Origin: Archangium lipolyticum
GTDB taxonomy: Bacteria; Myxococcota; Myxococcia; Myxococcales; Myxococcaceae
Assembly (NCBI RefSeq): GCF_024623785.1
Contig: NZ_JANKBZ010000005.1
Span: forward strand, 124,001-188,000
Direction of reading: 5' to 3'
Length of the DNA stretch: 64,000 nt
The notes under the pieces were generated by a model that was not told where the DNA came from, did no database searches, and saw only the letters and a program-made list of their open reading frames with translations. This document shows positions 17,179 through 25,807 of this stretch, piece by piece (within the stretch, counting starts at the first letter, position 1; each line of letters begins with the position of its first letter). A program made the position numbers and the translations under genes.

Positions 17179-18458
17179 GACTCCAGGTTGGGGGGGAGGG
17201 AGCCTCGTGCGGCCCGGTGGCGGAGGAAGCCTTGGAGGAGGCTCTTCAGCCAGAGACCCAGGCCGATCACGAGGCCGAGGATGGTGAGGCCACTGACGAG
17301 CAGTGCATCCGTCACCGAGTAGCGGGTGCTGTCGGCGGACGTCAGCGCCTGATGCAGGCCGGAGACGAAGCCGATGAGGAAGGGGAGCTGGAGGGTGAGC
17401 AGCACGGTGAGTGCCGCCAGCCGTCCCAGCAGCCAGACCATCGCGTACAGCCGGACGAAGCGCGCCTCGCGGGCGGGAAGGTCCGCCAACGGCGAAGGTT
17501 GCTCCCGGCGTCCGAGGAGCCGCCCCAGGCGATGGCGCAGCAGCGCCTCCGAATCCTGCATCAGGCTCTTGCAGCCGAGCAGGTTGGCGAGCGCGTAATA
17601 GAAGTCCGTGCGGACGAAGAGGTAGCACTGCCAGAGCAGGCGGAAGAGGTACATGAAGAACGCGCCCTGGCAGAGGTAGTGCATCCACGGAGAGAGCAGC
17701 ACCCAGCCCCGCGCCTCGGCGAACAGCACCAGCACCAGGCCGGCGGCGGACGTCAGGTCGACGAGGGGCCCCGCCAGCAGGGGCAGGTAGCGGGCCCGGC
17801 GCTCCACCAGCCAGAGGCCCGACAGGTCCGCCTCCGCGACGACCATCCACAGCCGGTGTCCGATTCCCAGCCGCGAGCCCACTCCCACGGCACGCGCCGC
17901 GACCAGGTGGGCCATCTCGTGGATGAAGGTGGTGAGCAGGCCGAGCCCCATCAGCACGAGCAGCGTCAGGGAGAAGTGCTGGGAGGGGGCCAGTTCCCGG
18001 GTCGTGCCCACGAGCGATGGGGTGGAGATCAGCGCGAGCACTCCCAGGGTGATGAGGAGCCCATGGAGCCAGAGCGCCACCCTGCCGAACAGCAGCCGCG
18101 CCAGGCGCTCGGGAAAACGCGCGAAGTGGTGGCGGACCGGGACGGCCGTGCTCCGCTCGGAAGCAACGGGGCCTGGCGCGGCGGCCTGTCCCTCGGCGGG
18201 GTGGACGAAGCCTCGCGCCTCGAGCGCCACGAGCAGCTCCTCCGTGGAGGGCTTCTCGCCGTGCTTCTCCTCGTACAGCACCTCCGCCTCCCGCACCCTC
18301 TTCCCCGAGGCGAGCAGATCCAACAGCTCCAGGGCCTCGGGAGGGAGCGCGATGAAGGCGCCCACCTCGGGGCGGCCGATGATGACCTCGTCACCCTCCG
18401 TGATTCGCTGGAAGCGCTCGACGTGGACCCGGCTCTCGGAGGAATAGCGGCTCATCAT
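17175..18458 (-). CDS. Membrane M50-type zinc metallopeptidase with N-terminal PqqD-like domain
   Basis: 427 residues. Residues about 20-95 match PqqD-like peptide-binding domains (IGRPEVGAFIALPPEALELL, then STEELLVALEARGFV), which grip leader peptides of ribosomally made natural products. After a short linker come several membrane helices with the zinc motif HEMAH (His180, Glu181, His184) in TTFIHEMAHLVAA. A downstream Asp is present in the segment LLAGPLVDLTSA, where M50 enzymes carry their third ligand. Comparable PqqD/M50 or YydH-type peptidases occur in RiPP clusters. The gene follows a 43-residue peptide gene and is coupled to the TPR gene. No good ribosome binding site precedes ATG 18458. 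Confidence 0.82.
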   Translation of the reverse strand: MMSRYSSESRVHVERFQRITEGDEVIIGRPEVGAFIALPPEALELLDLLASGKRVREAEVLYEEKHGEKPSTEELLVALEARGFVHPAEGQAAAPGPVASERSTAVPVRHHFARFPERLARLLFGRVALWLHGLLITLGVLALISTPSLVGTTRELAPSQHFSLTLLVLMGLGLLTTFIHEMAHLVAARAVGVGSRLGIGHRLWMVVAEADLSGLWLVERRARYLPLLAGPLVDLTSAAGLVLVLFAEARGWVLLSPWMHYLCQGAFFMYLFRLLWQCYLFVRTDFYYALANLLGCKSLMQDSEALLRHRLGRLLGRREQPSPLADLPAREARFVRLYAMVWLLGRLAALTVLLTLQLPFLIGFVSGLHQALTSADSTRYSVTDALLVSGLTILGLVIGLGLWLKSLLQGFLRHRAARGSLPPNLES

Positions 18459-18486
18459 GATGGGAGGGAGTTTGCTGAAGAAAGGA

Positions 18487-18519
18487 CCGGAACCTGTGGG
18501 CGGGAGACTCAGGTTCCGG
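18487..18519 (-). terminator. Perfect hairpin between the peptide gene and the peptidase gene
   Basis: CCGGAACCTG (18487-18496) and CAGGTTCCGG (18510-18519) form a 10-bp perfect stem with a 13-base loop. On the minus strand it is followed by TCCTTTCTTC, a pyrimidine-rich tract but not a clean T-run. It lies 30 bases after the peptide stop. This fits a leaky terminator or mRNA-stabilising hairpin that lets the precursor be made in excess over the peptidase and TPR proteins. Confidence 0.65.
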
Positions 18520-18548
18520 CCCCGAGCCTTCGCTCCTCGACCGAAGCG

Positions 18549-18680
18549 CTAGAACGGCAGGACCCTGCCGATGCACGCGAAGATCGGATAGAGGAGGATG
18601 GCGGTCGTCTTCACCGTCTCCACGTCGCGGATGGCGAACTTCTTCATCTGCTGTGGCTTCTCGTTCTTCTCCAGCTCCAT
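18549..18680 (-). CDS. 43-residue peptide, candidate RiPP precursor
   Basis: Short gene with a good ribosome binding site (AAGGAAG, 7-8 bases before the ATG). The product starts with a charged segment (MELEKNEKPQQMKKF), continues with RDVETVKTTA, which looks like a leader recognition stretch, and ends in a hydrophobic core with Tyr31, Pro32, Cys36 and Gly38 and a Leu-Pro-Phe terminus. Charged leader, hydrophobic core and a PqqD-like/M50 gene 90 bp downstream on the same strand together suggest a ribosomally made, processed peptide. The single Cys excludes a lanthionine pair unless another modification is used. Met12 is an alternative start. Confidence 0.68.
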   Translation of the reverse strand: MELEKNEKPQQMKKFAIRDVETVKTTAILLYPIFACIGRVLPF

Positions 18681-18801
18681 GGGGTTGCTTCCTTGGCCGG
18701 GCGCGCGGCCGTGCGGGATTGCCGGCAGTGCGCCTTCCGCTGGAAGGAGTTCCACGGTGCTTTTTGTGAGCAGAGGAGACTGGACCCGCCGCGAGTCTTC
18801 T

Positions 18802-20346
18802 TCAGCAACTCGGCCAGGGAGCGCCCTGTCCCGGCACGGCAGCACTGGCGGGTGCCTCGGAGGCCGGCAGGCGCAGCGTCACGGTGGTGCCTCGCCCCTC
18901 GTGGCTCGTCAGCGAGACCTGTCCCCCGTGGGCCTCCACCACCCGGCGTACGAAGGCGAGCCCCAGCCCGCTCCCCATGGCCTTGGTGGTGTAGAAGTCG
19001 TCGAAGGCCCGCTCGCGCGTGCGCACGTTCATGCCCTCGCCCGTGTCCTCCACGCTCAGCTCCAGGCCCGTGCCCACCACCTGCGTCCGCACCGTGAGGG
19101 TGCCTCCGCACGGCATGGCCTCGAAGGCGTTGCGCACCAGGTTCTCCAGTGCGTTGGCCAGCAGGTCCCAATCCCCCGAGCAGCGCGGAGGGTCCACCGC
19201 CAGCTCGCGCCGCAGTTGCACCTCCGGGCGTCCGGTGAAGGCCTGCAGCGACAGCACGCTCGCCACCAGCTCGTTCAGGTCCAGCGGCGCCCGCAGCGGC
19301 TCCACCCTCCCCAGGCGCTGGTAGGTGCTCACCACCCGGTCCAGCCGCTCCACCTGCTCCAGCAGCAGGTCCAGGAACTCGCCCTTGTCGTCCCAGGGAC
19401 GGCCCTGGGCGTGCTCCACCTTGAGGTACTGCGCGGCGCCCTTGAGCGCGGCGATGGGGTTCTTCAGGTCGTGCGCCATCTGCGCGGAGAAGCGGCCCAG
19501 GGTGGCCATCTGCTCCAGCCGCTCGCGCTGCGCCACGTAGGCGATGACGCCCCGGCGCATGGTGGCCAGCAGGACCAGGGTGATGGCGGCCGTCCCCACC
19601 ACCAGCGCGCCGTACTGCGCGGCGAACAGCTGGAAGACGGCCAGGTAGGACAGCACTCCCACCAGCGCCAGCAGCAGCGCGTACATGGCGTGGACGTTGG
19701 ACAGGTCCCTCCCGAAGAGGCGCAGGCGCAGCGCCACCACGGCGATCGCCGGCAGGCCCAGCAGTGTGCCCAGGTTGCCCAGGCGCGGCACGTCCTGGCC
19801 CATCACCGCCACCAGGTCCGTGCCCAGCAGCGTCACCAGCAGCGCCAGTCCGGTGAGGAGCAGCCCCGTCCGGGTGCGCTCGGTGGAGCGCACCTCGCGG
19901 CGCAGGTGCTGGGTGAGCAGGCCGAAGCCCCCGAGCAGCAGCGGCCCGCTGAACGCCAGCACCAGCAGCGCGAAGGCACGCGAGCCCACCAGCCCGGCCA
20001 TGCGCTCCGAGCCCAGCCCCGCCAGCGACGCGGCCGTCAGCGCCCCGAAGACGCCGTAGCTGGAGAACATCACCACCGCCAGCCGGCGCCGCTCTCCCAC
20101 GAAGGCGAGGATGAAGTGCAGCGCGGACGGCGCGCTCATCAGCGCCGCGGCCAGGGCCATGATGCGCCAGCCAGGCTCCCCCGAGTGCGCCAGCGCGAAG
20201 TCGGCGAAGTTCCACGTGGACAGCGTGATGCACAACACCGAGAGCGGCAGTGCCATCGGGCTGCGTCCCACGCGCACCAGCGCCAGGCCCGCCAGCGCCA
20301 GCAGCCCCGCGCAGGCCCCGAGGCTGATCCACGCCTGGCTCGTCAT
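18802..20346 (-). CDS. Membrane sensor histidine kinase (NtrB-type)
   Basis: 514 residues. About eight hydrophobic segments fill the first ~230 residues, resembling seven-helix (7TMR/MASE-like) sensor regions. The kinase core follows: H-box MAHDLKNPIAAL with His292, N-box NALENLVRNAFEAM, G1 DTGEGM, F-box RAFDDFYTTKAMGSGLGLAFV and the G2 glycines. The Lys-Asn-Pro after the His, and the closing GTTVTLRLP, fit kinases that partner NtrC-type regulators. It starts 21 bp after the MshEN-GAF-HEAT gene, so the two form an operon. No response regulator is adjacent. Confidence 0.93.
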   Translation of the reverse strand: MTSQAWISLGACAGLLALAGLALVRVGRSPMALPLSVLCITLSTWNFADFALAHSGEPGWRIMALAAALMSAPSALHFILAFVGERRRLAVVMFSSYGVFGALTAASLAGLGSERMAGLVGSRAFALLVLAFSGPLLLGGFGLLTQHLRREVRSTERTRTGLLLTGLALLVTLLGTDLVAVMGQDVPRLGNLGTLLGLPAIAVVALRLRLFGRDLSNVHAMYALLLALVGVLSYLAVFQLFAAQYGALVVGTAAITLVLLATMRRGVIAYVAQRERLEQMATLGRFSAQMAHDLKNPIAALKGAAQYLKVEHAQGRPWDDKGEFLDLLLEQVERLDRVVSTYQRLGRVEPLRAPLDLNELVASVLSLQAFTGRPEVQLRRELAVDPPRCSGDWDLLANALENLVRNAFEAMPCGGTLTVRTQVVGTGLELSVEDTGEGMNVRTRERAFDDFYTTKAMGSGLGLAFVRRVVEAHGGQVSLTSHEGRGTTVTLRLPASEAPASAAVPGQGAPWPSC

Positions 20347-20367
20347 GCCGCCCTCGTCCTCACCGCG

Positions 20368-23007
20368 TCAGAGCAGGGCCAGCCGGCGCGCCCGGGCGGG
20401 GTCCGCCACCGCGGCCTCCCACCGGCGCACGGCGGCCTCACGCTCGGGCTCGGGTGCGTCCGCGTAGTAGCCGAGCGTGTCGTTGATGCCGCGGCTGAGC
20501 TCCTCGATGGCGGCCAGGCGGATGTCCAGCTCCGGGTGGCGCAGCGCGGAGACCAGCCAGTCCGCGCGGCGGCGCTGCCGGTTCTCCGCCCACCACGCCG
20601 TCCACGCGCGCGCGTCCAGGCCGAACGTGGCGCGCGTCACCTCGCGCAGCGCCTCGGAGGCGGCCTGGGCGCACATCTCGTCGTCGCCGCGGGTGAGGTT
20701 GATGAGGCCCTCGATGGCCTCCCGGTCATGCAGCGTGCCCAGGGCCCGCGCGGCCAGCGAGCGGCGCAGCGCGTCCCGGCTGATGAGCTCCTGGCGCAGC
20801 TCCTTCTTCGCGGCGTCCAGGCGGGGCAGGTGCTTGAGGGCGGCGGCGGCCACGCGCGCGGCGCTGGAGATGTCCGGCTCGTAGTCGAAGAGGCCGCGCA
20901 GCACGCCGTCCACCAGCTCCGCGTACGGGAGGCTGCCGGCGGTGAGGAGCGCGAAGTAGCGCGTGTCCGCGTCACTCGAGTCCAGCAGGGGCGCCAGCGC
21001 CTGGGCCGCGGGCCGGCCGAGCCGCGACAGGGCTCCGGGGATGGGGCCCAGCTCGTCGGCCTCGGGCAGGTCCACCACCGGCAGGCGGCTCCACGCCGTG
21101 GGGCCGGGGAAGTGGGTGGCGAGCACCTTGGCGCTGGCCTCGGGCGAGCGCGCCAGCTCGGCCATGGCGCTCGAGCGCTGGTTGGCGTCCGGGCCGGTGA
21201 GGCGCTTGAGGATGGGGCCGAAGTCTGGGGGCGGCCGTTCCTCCTGGGACATGACCAGCGGCGCCATGGCGGCGGCGCGGCCCAGCGCGTTGGCGGAGCG
21301 CGTGACGAAGGGGCTCCACCCCAGGCCCGCGGCCATCGCGGGGGGCGGGGCGCTCGGGGCCATGCCGGTGCCGGCGGCGGGCTGCTCGTCCACGTCCACG
21401 TCGAAGTCCAGCGAGTTGCGCAGCTCCCCCAGCCGCTGCTTGCGGAAGAGGATGAGCTCCTGGAAGGCGGCGGGCAGGTCCTGGCAGAACAGGATGTAGT
21501 CGGAGAGGCGGCGCTGGCTGATGGGCTTCTGCCCGCAGTCGCCGTAGAGCACCGCCACGAGCCGGCCGCGCACCTCCACCGGGTAGAGGAAGAGGGTCCG
21601 CGGCGGCTGGCGGCCGAACAGCTCCAGGTAGTGCTTCGTCAGGCTGTCCGGCGGCATGGGGCCCGCGTAGCTGCCGCGGGTGATGGCCACGGTGCGGAAG
21701 ACGCTGGAGGCGTCGAGCGGGACGGAGACCAGCGACAGCTTGTCGCTCGCCAGGCCCTCGCCGCGCGAGTCCCAGCCCACGGCCGCGCCACGCAGCACGG
21801 CGAAGGCGGCCACGTAGTCGAAGGTGCGGCGCCCGAAGCGCAGGGCGGTGTCGATGAGCCGGTCGCGGTCCCTCGTGGACTCCTTGAGGGCGGCGCGGGC
21901 CTGCGCGAGCGTCCACTCGGGCACATCGTCCCGGGGGGACTGCGGCGCGGCGGCCTCCGGAGCACGCGGCTCGAGCAGCGGGCGCGGCTGGGCACCGCCT
22001 TGAGCGGCGACACGCTGCGGAGCGGGAGCGGCGGGCTGGGCCTGCGGCTGCACCGGCGGACGCGTGATGGCGGGAGCGGCGGGCTGGGCCTGCGGAGGCG
22101 GAGCCGCGGGGCGCATCACGGCGGTGGGCTGGGCCTGGGGATGCTGGGCCGGGGCCGCGGGACGCGCGGGCTCGGTCATGTTCAGGCGCAGCGGCTCACG
22201 GGTGGCGGCTGGAGGCGGCGCGGCGACCGGAGGCGCGGTGTGAGCGGCCGGACGCGCGGGCTGGGCGGGGGCGGCGTGAGGGGCCTGCGCCGGGGGCGCG
22301 ACCCGTTGCGGCTGCGGCTGCGCGGGCGGCGCGACGAGCCTCGGCTCCTCGAGCGCGATGGGCTCGGCGGCCACCGAGCGCGCCAGCCGCTCCACCATCT
22401 CCATGGTGAGCGCAGACTCGTCGGGAGCGGCGGGTTTCGGCGCTGGGGCCGGAGCGGCGGTGGCGGCGGGCTTCGGAGCCGGAGCCGCCGCGGGCTGGGC
22501 CTGGACCTGGGGCGGTGGCGCCGGGGGAGGGGCCGCCGAGGGGTCGAGCGAGGCGAGGAGCGTGGCGTAGCGCGGGGCGAGTGGCTGCCGGTAGATGACG
22601 GAGATCCACTCGCGGATGCGGACCTCGGTGGCCACCCAGAGCTCCAGGGCCTTGCCGAGGAGGAAGCCCACCTCGTCCAGCTCCTTCTGGGGCACCGGGT
22701 AGCCGCAGGCCACGTGCAGGGTGCTGCCGTCGAGCGACAGCGGCACCACGCACAGGCGCTCGGCGATCTTCGGGGGGATGAAGGAGGCGACGTCCGCGTT
22801 GGGCTCGAAGTCGGCGAGGTTGACGGGGCGCTGCCCCGAGGCATCTCCGAGCGCTTGCAGGACCTGGGCTTCCGGCAGCAGCCGGCGCTCCAGCAACGCG
22901 GTGTCGATGGTGCCACCCTGCGCCACCTGATGACGCAAGGCTTCTTCGGCCTTGTCCCTGGAGAGGAGGCCTTGCGCGATCAGGGTCTGGGCAAGATGAG
23001 AAGGCAT
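20368..23007 (-). CDS. MshEN-GAF-HEAT multidomain protein with Pro/Ala-rich linker
   Basis: 879 residues. The N-terminal ~155 match the GspE/MshE N-terminal domain (LAQTLIAQGLLSRDKAEEAL, LLERRLLPEAQVLQALGD, IPPKIAERLCVVPLSLDG), which in MshE binds cyclic di-GMP. No ATPase domain follows. A linker at about 165-370 is extremely rich in Pro, Ala and Gln. A GAF-like domain (about 370-545) includes RDRDRLIDTALRFGRRTFDYVAAFAVLRG. The C-terminal 300 residues are HEAT repeats (DADTRYFALLTAGSL, ALRRSLAARALGTL). It sits just upstream of the histidine kinase and probably works with it, for example as a second-messenger sensor or scaffold. Confidence 0.82.
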   Translation of the reverse strand: MPSHLAQTLIAQGLLSRDKAEEALRHQVAQGGTIDTALLERRLLPEAQVLQALGDASGQRPVNLADFEPNADVASFIPPKIAERLCVVPLSLDGSTLHVACGYPVPQKELDEVGFLLGKALELWVATEVRIREWISVIYRQPLAPRYATLLASLDPSAAPPPAPPPQVQAQPAAAPAPKPAATAAPAPAPKPAAPDESALTMEMVERLARSVAAEPIALEEPRLVAPPAQPQPQRVAPPAQAPHAAPAQPARPAAHTAPPVAAPPPAATREPLRLNMTEPARPAAPAQHPQAQPTAVMRPAAPPPQAQPAAPAITRPPVQPQAQPAAPAPQRVAAQGGAQPRPLLEPRAPEAAAPQSPRDDVPEWTLAQARAALKESTRDRDRLIDTALRFGRRTFDYVAAFAVLRGAAVGWDSRGEGLASDKLSLVSVPLDASSVFRTVAITRGSYAGPMPPDSLTKHYLELFGRQPPRTLFLYPVEVRGRLVAVLYGDCGQKPISQRRLSDYILFCQDLPAAFQELILFRKQRLGELRNSLDFDVDVDEQPAAGTGMAPSAPPPAMAAGLGWSPFVTRSANALGRAAAMAPLVMSQEERPPPDFGPILKRLTGPDANQRSSAMAELARSPEASAKVLATHFPGPTAWSRLPVVDLPEADELGPIPGALSRLGRPAAQALAPLLDSSDADTRYFALLTAGSLPYAELVDGVLRGLFDYEPDISSAARVAAAALKHLPRLDAAKKELRQELISRDALRRSLAARALGTLHDREAIEGLINLTRGDDEMCAQAASEALREVTRATFGLDARAWTAWWAENRQRRRADWLVSALRHPELDIRLAAIEELSRGINDTLGYYADAPEPEREAAVRRWEAAVADPARARRLALL

Positions 23008-23226
23008 GGGGGACGCGGCATCTTAGAGCCGCGGCCGGCAGGCACAACGAATCCTTCAAAAACCGGGAAGTCCCTGCCGTTTCTCCTCTGGAGAAGGGTT
23101 GGAAATGTCCGAAAGGGACTTCTATCCGACTCGACGAGGGGTGTGTAGGGCGAAGGGAGCCGCCTGCCTGCCCTCCAGACTCAGCGCACCGGGGACGATG
23201 GGTCCCCGCCTGGGCGCGGGAGGCGA

Positions 23227-24495
23227 CTAGCTCGGCTGGACCACGTACGTGGACGTGAGCTTGTCGTGCAGCGTCTGGCCCCGGCGGTCGAAGAGGGCCA
23301 TCCAGAAGCCGGCGAGGAAGAGTCCGAAGGACAGGCTGGCGAGCATGGCGCGAACGATGGCCCGTCCCGGCGCCGGAGCCAGCCCGTGGGTGTCCACGAG
23401 CCTCAATCCGAGCAGCCGGCGTCCCAGGGTGCGGCCATTCCAGAGGAAGGCGGACACCGCGCAGTAGACGAGCGACAGCACCAGCAGGAGGACGGCGCCG
23501 GGCACCAGCACGGACTGGAGCGCGCGGACCTGGATGACGAAGGCATCCAGCCCCGAGAGGCCCGTCTGAGGTGCCTGCACGCCGGCCACGCTGGAGGCGA
23601 GCATCAGATACAGCGCCGCCACTCCGCCGATGGCGCCGGTGTCGATGGTGAAGGCCAGCAGCCGGCGCCAGAGCGAGGCCGGGCGCGCGTGGACCTCGGT
23701 CACGCCGGTCTCCGAGATGACGGGCGCCTTGACGGCGGGAGCGGCGCGGACCGGGGCCGGGTTGTCGGGGGCACCCATGGGCAGGGTGACCGGCTCGCCA
23801 TCATCGATGGTCTCGTCGAGATCGACGGAGAAGGAGGCCTCCTCGTCGGCCGCGGACATCCGCTGCGGCGCGTGCGCCACCGCCTGCTGTGCCGGGGCGG
23901 CGGCCTGCGGGCGCGGCGGCATCACGGGCAGGCCCGGAGCGGACGCCTGTCGCGGAGCGGGGGCGGGGGCCGGAGCCGGCTCGCTCGCGACCACCGGCTG
24001 CGGGGCGGACGGGCGCGGAGCCGGAGCCGCGACGCCGGGCAGGTTGAAGGAGGGAGTCGCCTGGGGCGGCGCCGAAGGACGAGGCGCGGCGGCCTGCGCG
24101 GGAGCCGGGGCTCGCGGCGCGGCCGGAGCGGCGGCCTGGGGCTGGGGACGGGGCGCGGGAGCCGGGGCCATCTGGGCGGCCGGTGCCTGCTGCGGGCGCG
24201 GCGGCATCACGGGCAGACCCGGAGCGCGAGGCGCGGCCGGAGCCGGGGCCTGGGGACGCGGGCCCTGGGCATTCGCCGGATTCATCCCGGGAGGAACCGG
24301 AGCGCGGGCCACCATTCCCGGAGGCGCGGAGGGGGCGGGAGCCGGCGCGTCGCGATCCGGACGGCGGCGGTCGATCATGATCTCCTTGTCCAGGAGACTC
24401 GGGATGGCCCGGGCCGCGGGCTGGGTCGCGGCGGCGCAGGTGGGGCAATCCCCTACGGGCGGCAGCGGAGCTCCGCACTTCATGCACTTGGACAA
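23227..24495 (-). CDS. RDD-family membrane protein with zinc ribbon and long Pro/Ala linker
   Basis: 422 residues. The N-terminus is a small zinc ribbon with two CxxC pairs (CMKCGAPLP, then DCPTCAA). Residues about 28-235 are a low-complexity Pro/Ala/Gln linker with the phrase GLPVMPPRPQ repeated. The C-terminal 150 residues form an RDD domain: Arg and Asp in ASLWRRLLAFTIDTGAIG, then membrane helices with NGRTLGRRLLGLRLVD. RDD proteins are inner-membrane proteins, some linked to ion exchange, but the role here is unknown. Low-complexity sequence may inflate similarity to unrelated proteins. Confidence 0.82.
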   Translation of the reverse strand: MSKCMKCGAPLPPVGDCPTCAAATQPAARAIPSLLDKEIMIDRRRPDRDAPAPAPSAPPGMVARAPVPPGMNPANAQGPRPQAPAPAAPRAPGLPVMPPRPQQAPAAQMAPAPAPRPQPQAAAPAAPRAPAPAQAAAPRPSAPPQATPSFNLPGVAAPAPRPSAPQPVVASEPAPAPAPAPRQASAPGLPVMPPRPQAAAPAQQAVAHAPQRMSAADEEASFSVDLDETIDDGEPVTLPMGAPDNPAPVRAAPAVKAPVISETGVTEVHARPASLWRRLLAFTIDTGAIGGVAALYLMLASSVAGVQAPQTGLSGLDAFVIQVRALQSVLVPGAVLLLVLSLVYCAVSAFLWNGRTLGRRLLGLRLVDTHGLAPAPGRAIVRAMLASLSFGLFLAGFWMALFDRRGQTLHDKLTSTYVVQPS

Positions 24496-24608
24496 CGGTT
24501 CCTCCGGGCTGGAGAGGGCTGTAGCACCATGAAACGCCCTCTCCGCGCCGGGGGCAAGAAAACCACCGGAAACCCAGGGCTCCCCGCCTGGTCACCGTCG
24601 GGGAGGCA

Positions 24609-24878
24609 TCATCCGAAGCGCCGGCGGCGCGTGGCCAGGGTCACTCCGACCGTGATGAGTGTCGAGACGATGACGGCCAGTGTGATGCCCAGCGGGTGGA
24701 TGGTGGAGAGCGCCTGATTCGGGGCGAGCGCCGAACTGAAGAGCCCGCCGACGATGCCTCCCACCATGCCGAGCAGGACGCTCCCCAGGAAGCCCACCTG
24801 GGGCGCCGGAGGCAGGGCGATTCGCACGATGACGCCCACGATGAGTCCGATGATGATGTAGGCGATGATGGCGTTCAT
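24609..24878 (-). CDS. GlsB/YeaQ/YmgE family small membrane protein
   Basis: 89 residues with three hydrophobic segments (about 5-22, 30-48 and 62-80). GLIVGVIVR at the start, and the Gly-rich helix LGMVGGIVGGLFSSAL, are the hallmark of the GlsB/YeaQ/YmgE (transglycosylase-associated) family, usually linked to envelope or general stress. The length is typical. It lies between rsmE and the RDD gene on the same strand. Confidence 0.9.
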   Translation of the reverse strand: MNAIIAYIIIGLIVGVIVRIALPPAPQVGFLGSVLLGMVGGIVGGLFSSALAPNQALSTIHPLGITLAVIVSTLITVGVTLATRRRRFG

Positions 24879-25004
24879 GAATCCCTCTCTGCGGACCTCG
24901 GGAAGAAGTCACTGTCGCGGAGGAAACATAGGGATGGGGGGAGGGGCTGGGCAGACAGCGAGCGGCGGGGGCTCGTCCTCCCGGCTCCCGGGCATGCGCC
25001 CCGC

Positions 25005-25739
25005 CTAACCGAGCTCCCCATCCAGGTGCATCATCACCGCCAGGGCGGCGAGCGCGGCCGTCTCGGTGCGGAGGATGAGCCGGCCCAGGGTGACGGGGCG
25101 TCCACCGAGCGCGCGGAGTGCCTGGACCTCCTCGCGGGCCAGTCCGCCCTCGGGGCCCACCACGAGGGCGACGGGAGAGCCGGGGGCGCTGCCGCGGAAG
25201 GCCTCGCCCAGCGGGACGGCGGACTCCTCCTCGTCGAGCACCAGCAGGGTGGTGTCCGGGGCGAGCGCACGTACCGCCTCCACCAGGGGGCGGGGCGGGT
25301 GGACGACGGGCACGTCATCGCGCCGGCACTGGCGGGAGGCCTCCTCGACGATCTTCGCCCACCGGGCGGTGCGCTCCTCGGCGCGCTTGGGCTCGAGCTT
25401 CACCACGCTGCGCGCGGCGGCCACGGGGTGGAACGCGGTGGCGCCCAGCTCGGTGCCCTTCTGCAGCACCCACTCCAGCTTGTCGCCCTTGGGGAGCCCC
25501 TGGAGGATGTGCACCTGGCGCCGGGGAGGCGAGCGCCGGGCCTCACCGAGCTCCAGGCGCACCGCGTCCGCGTCCACCGAGGCCACGCGTGCCGTGCAGG
25601 AGCGGCCCGCGCCGTCGAAGACCTCGAGCGAGGCGCCCTCGCCGAGCCGCAGCACGTGGACGAGGTAGTGACGCCGCTCGCCGGTGAGGGTCACCTCGGA
25701 GGGGGTGGGCTCCGGGAGCGGGACGAAGAGTCGGACCAC
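25005..25739 (-). CDS. rsmE: 16S rRNA (uracil-1498-N3)-methyltransferase RsmE
   Basis: SPOUT-class enzyme that methylates U1498 of 16S rRNA. The 244-residue protein has the N-terminal PUA-like part (RRHYLVHVLRLGEGASLEVFDGAG), then QGLPKGDKLEWVLQKGTELGA, RSVVK, and the knot motifs VVGPEGGLAREE and LGRLILRTETAALAAL. I use the GTG at 25739 because AGGAGGAG lies 9 bases upstream and the protein then begins at the usual place (VVRLFVPLP). No in-frame ATG fits. Length is normal. Confidence 0.95.
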   Translation of the reverse strand: MVRLFVPLPEPTPSEVTLTGERRHYLVHVLRLGEGASLEVFDGAGRSCTARVASVDADAVRLELGEARRSPPRRQVHILQGLPKGDKLEWVLQKGTELGATAFHPVAAARSVVKLEPKRAEERTARWAKIVEEASRQCRRDDVPVVHPPRPLVEAVRALAPDTTLLVLDEEESAVPLGEAFRGSAPGSPVALVVGPEGGLAREEVQALRALGGRPVTLGRLILRTETAALAALAVMMHLDGELG

Positions 25740-25748
25740 GGCGGGATT

Positions 25749-25756
25749 CTCCTCCT
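25749..25756 (-). promoter_or_regulatory. Strong Shine-Dalgarno site fixing the GTG start of rsmE
   Basis: AGGAGGAG on the minus strand ends 9 bases before the GTG at 25739. It decides this start over any upstream candidate. Confidence 0.75.
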
Positions 25757-25807
25757 GAAGGGGAAGGGCGACTTCAGCAGGAAGCCGCCGTCCCCACCAG
25801 GGCGGAC

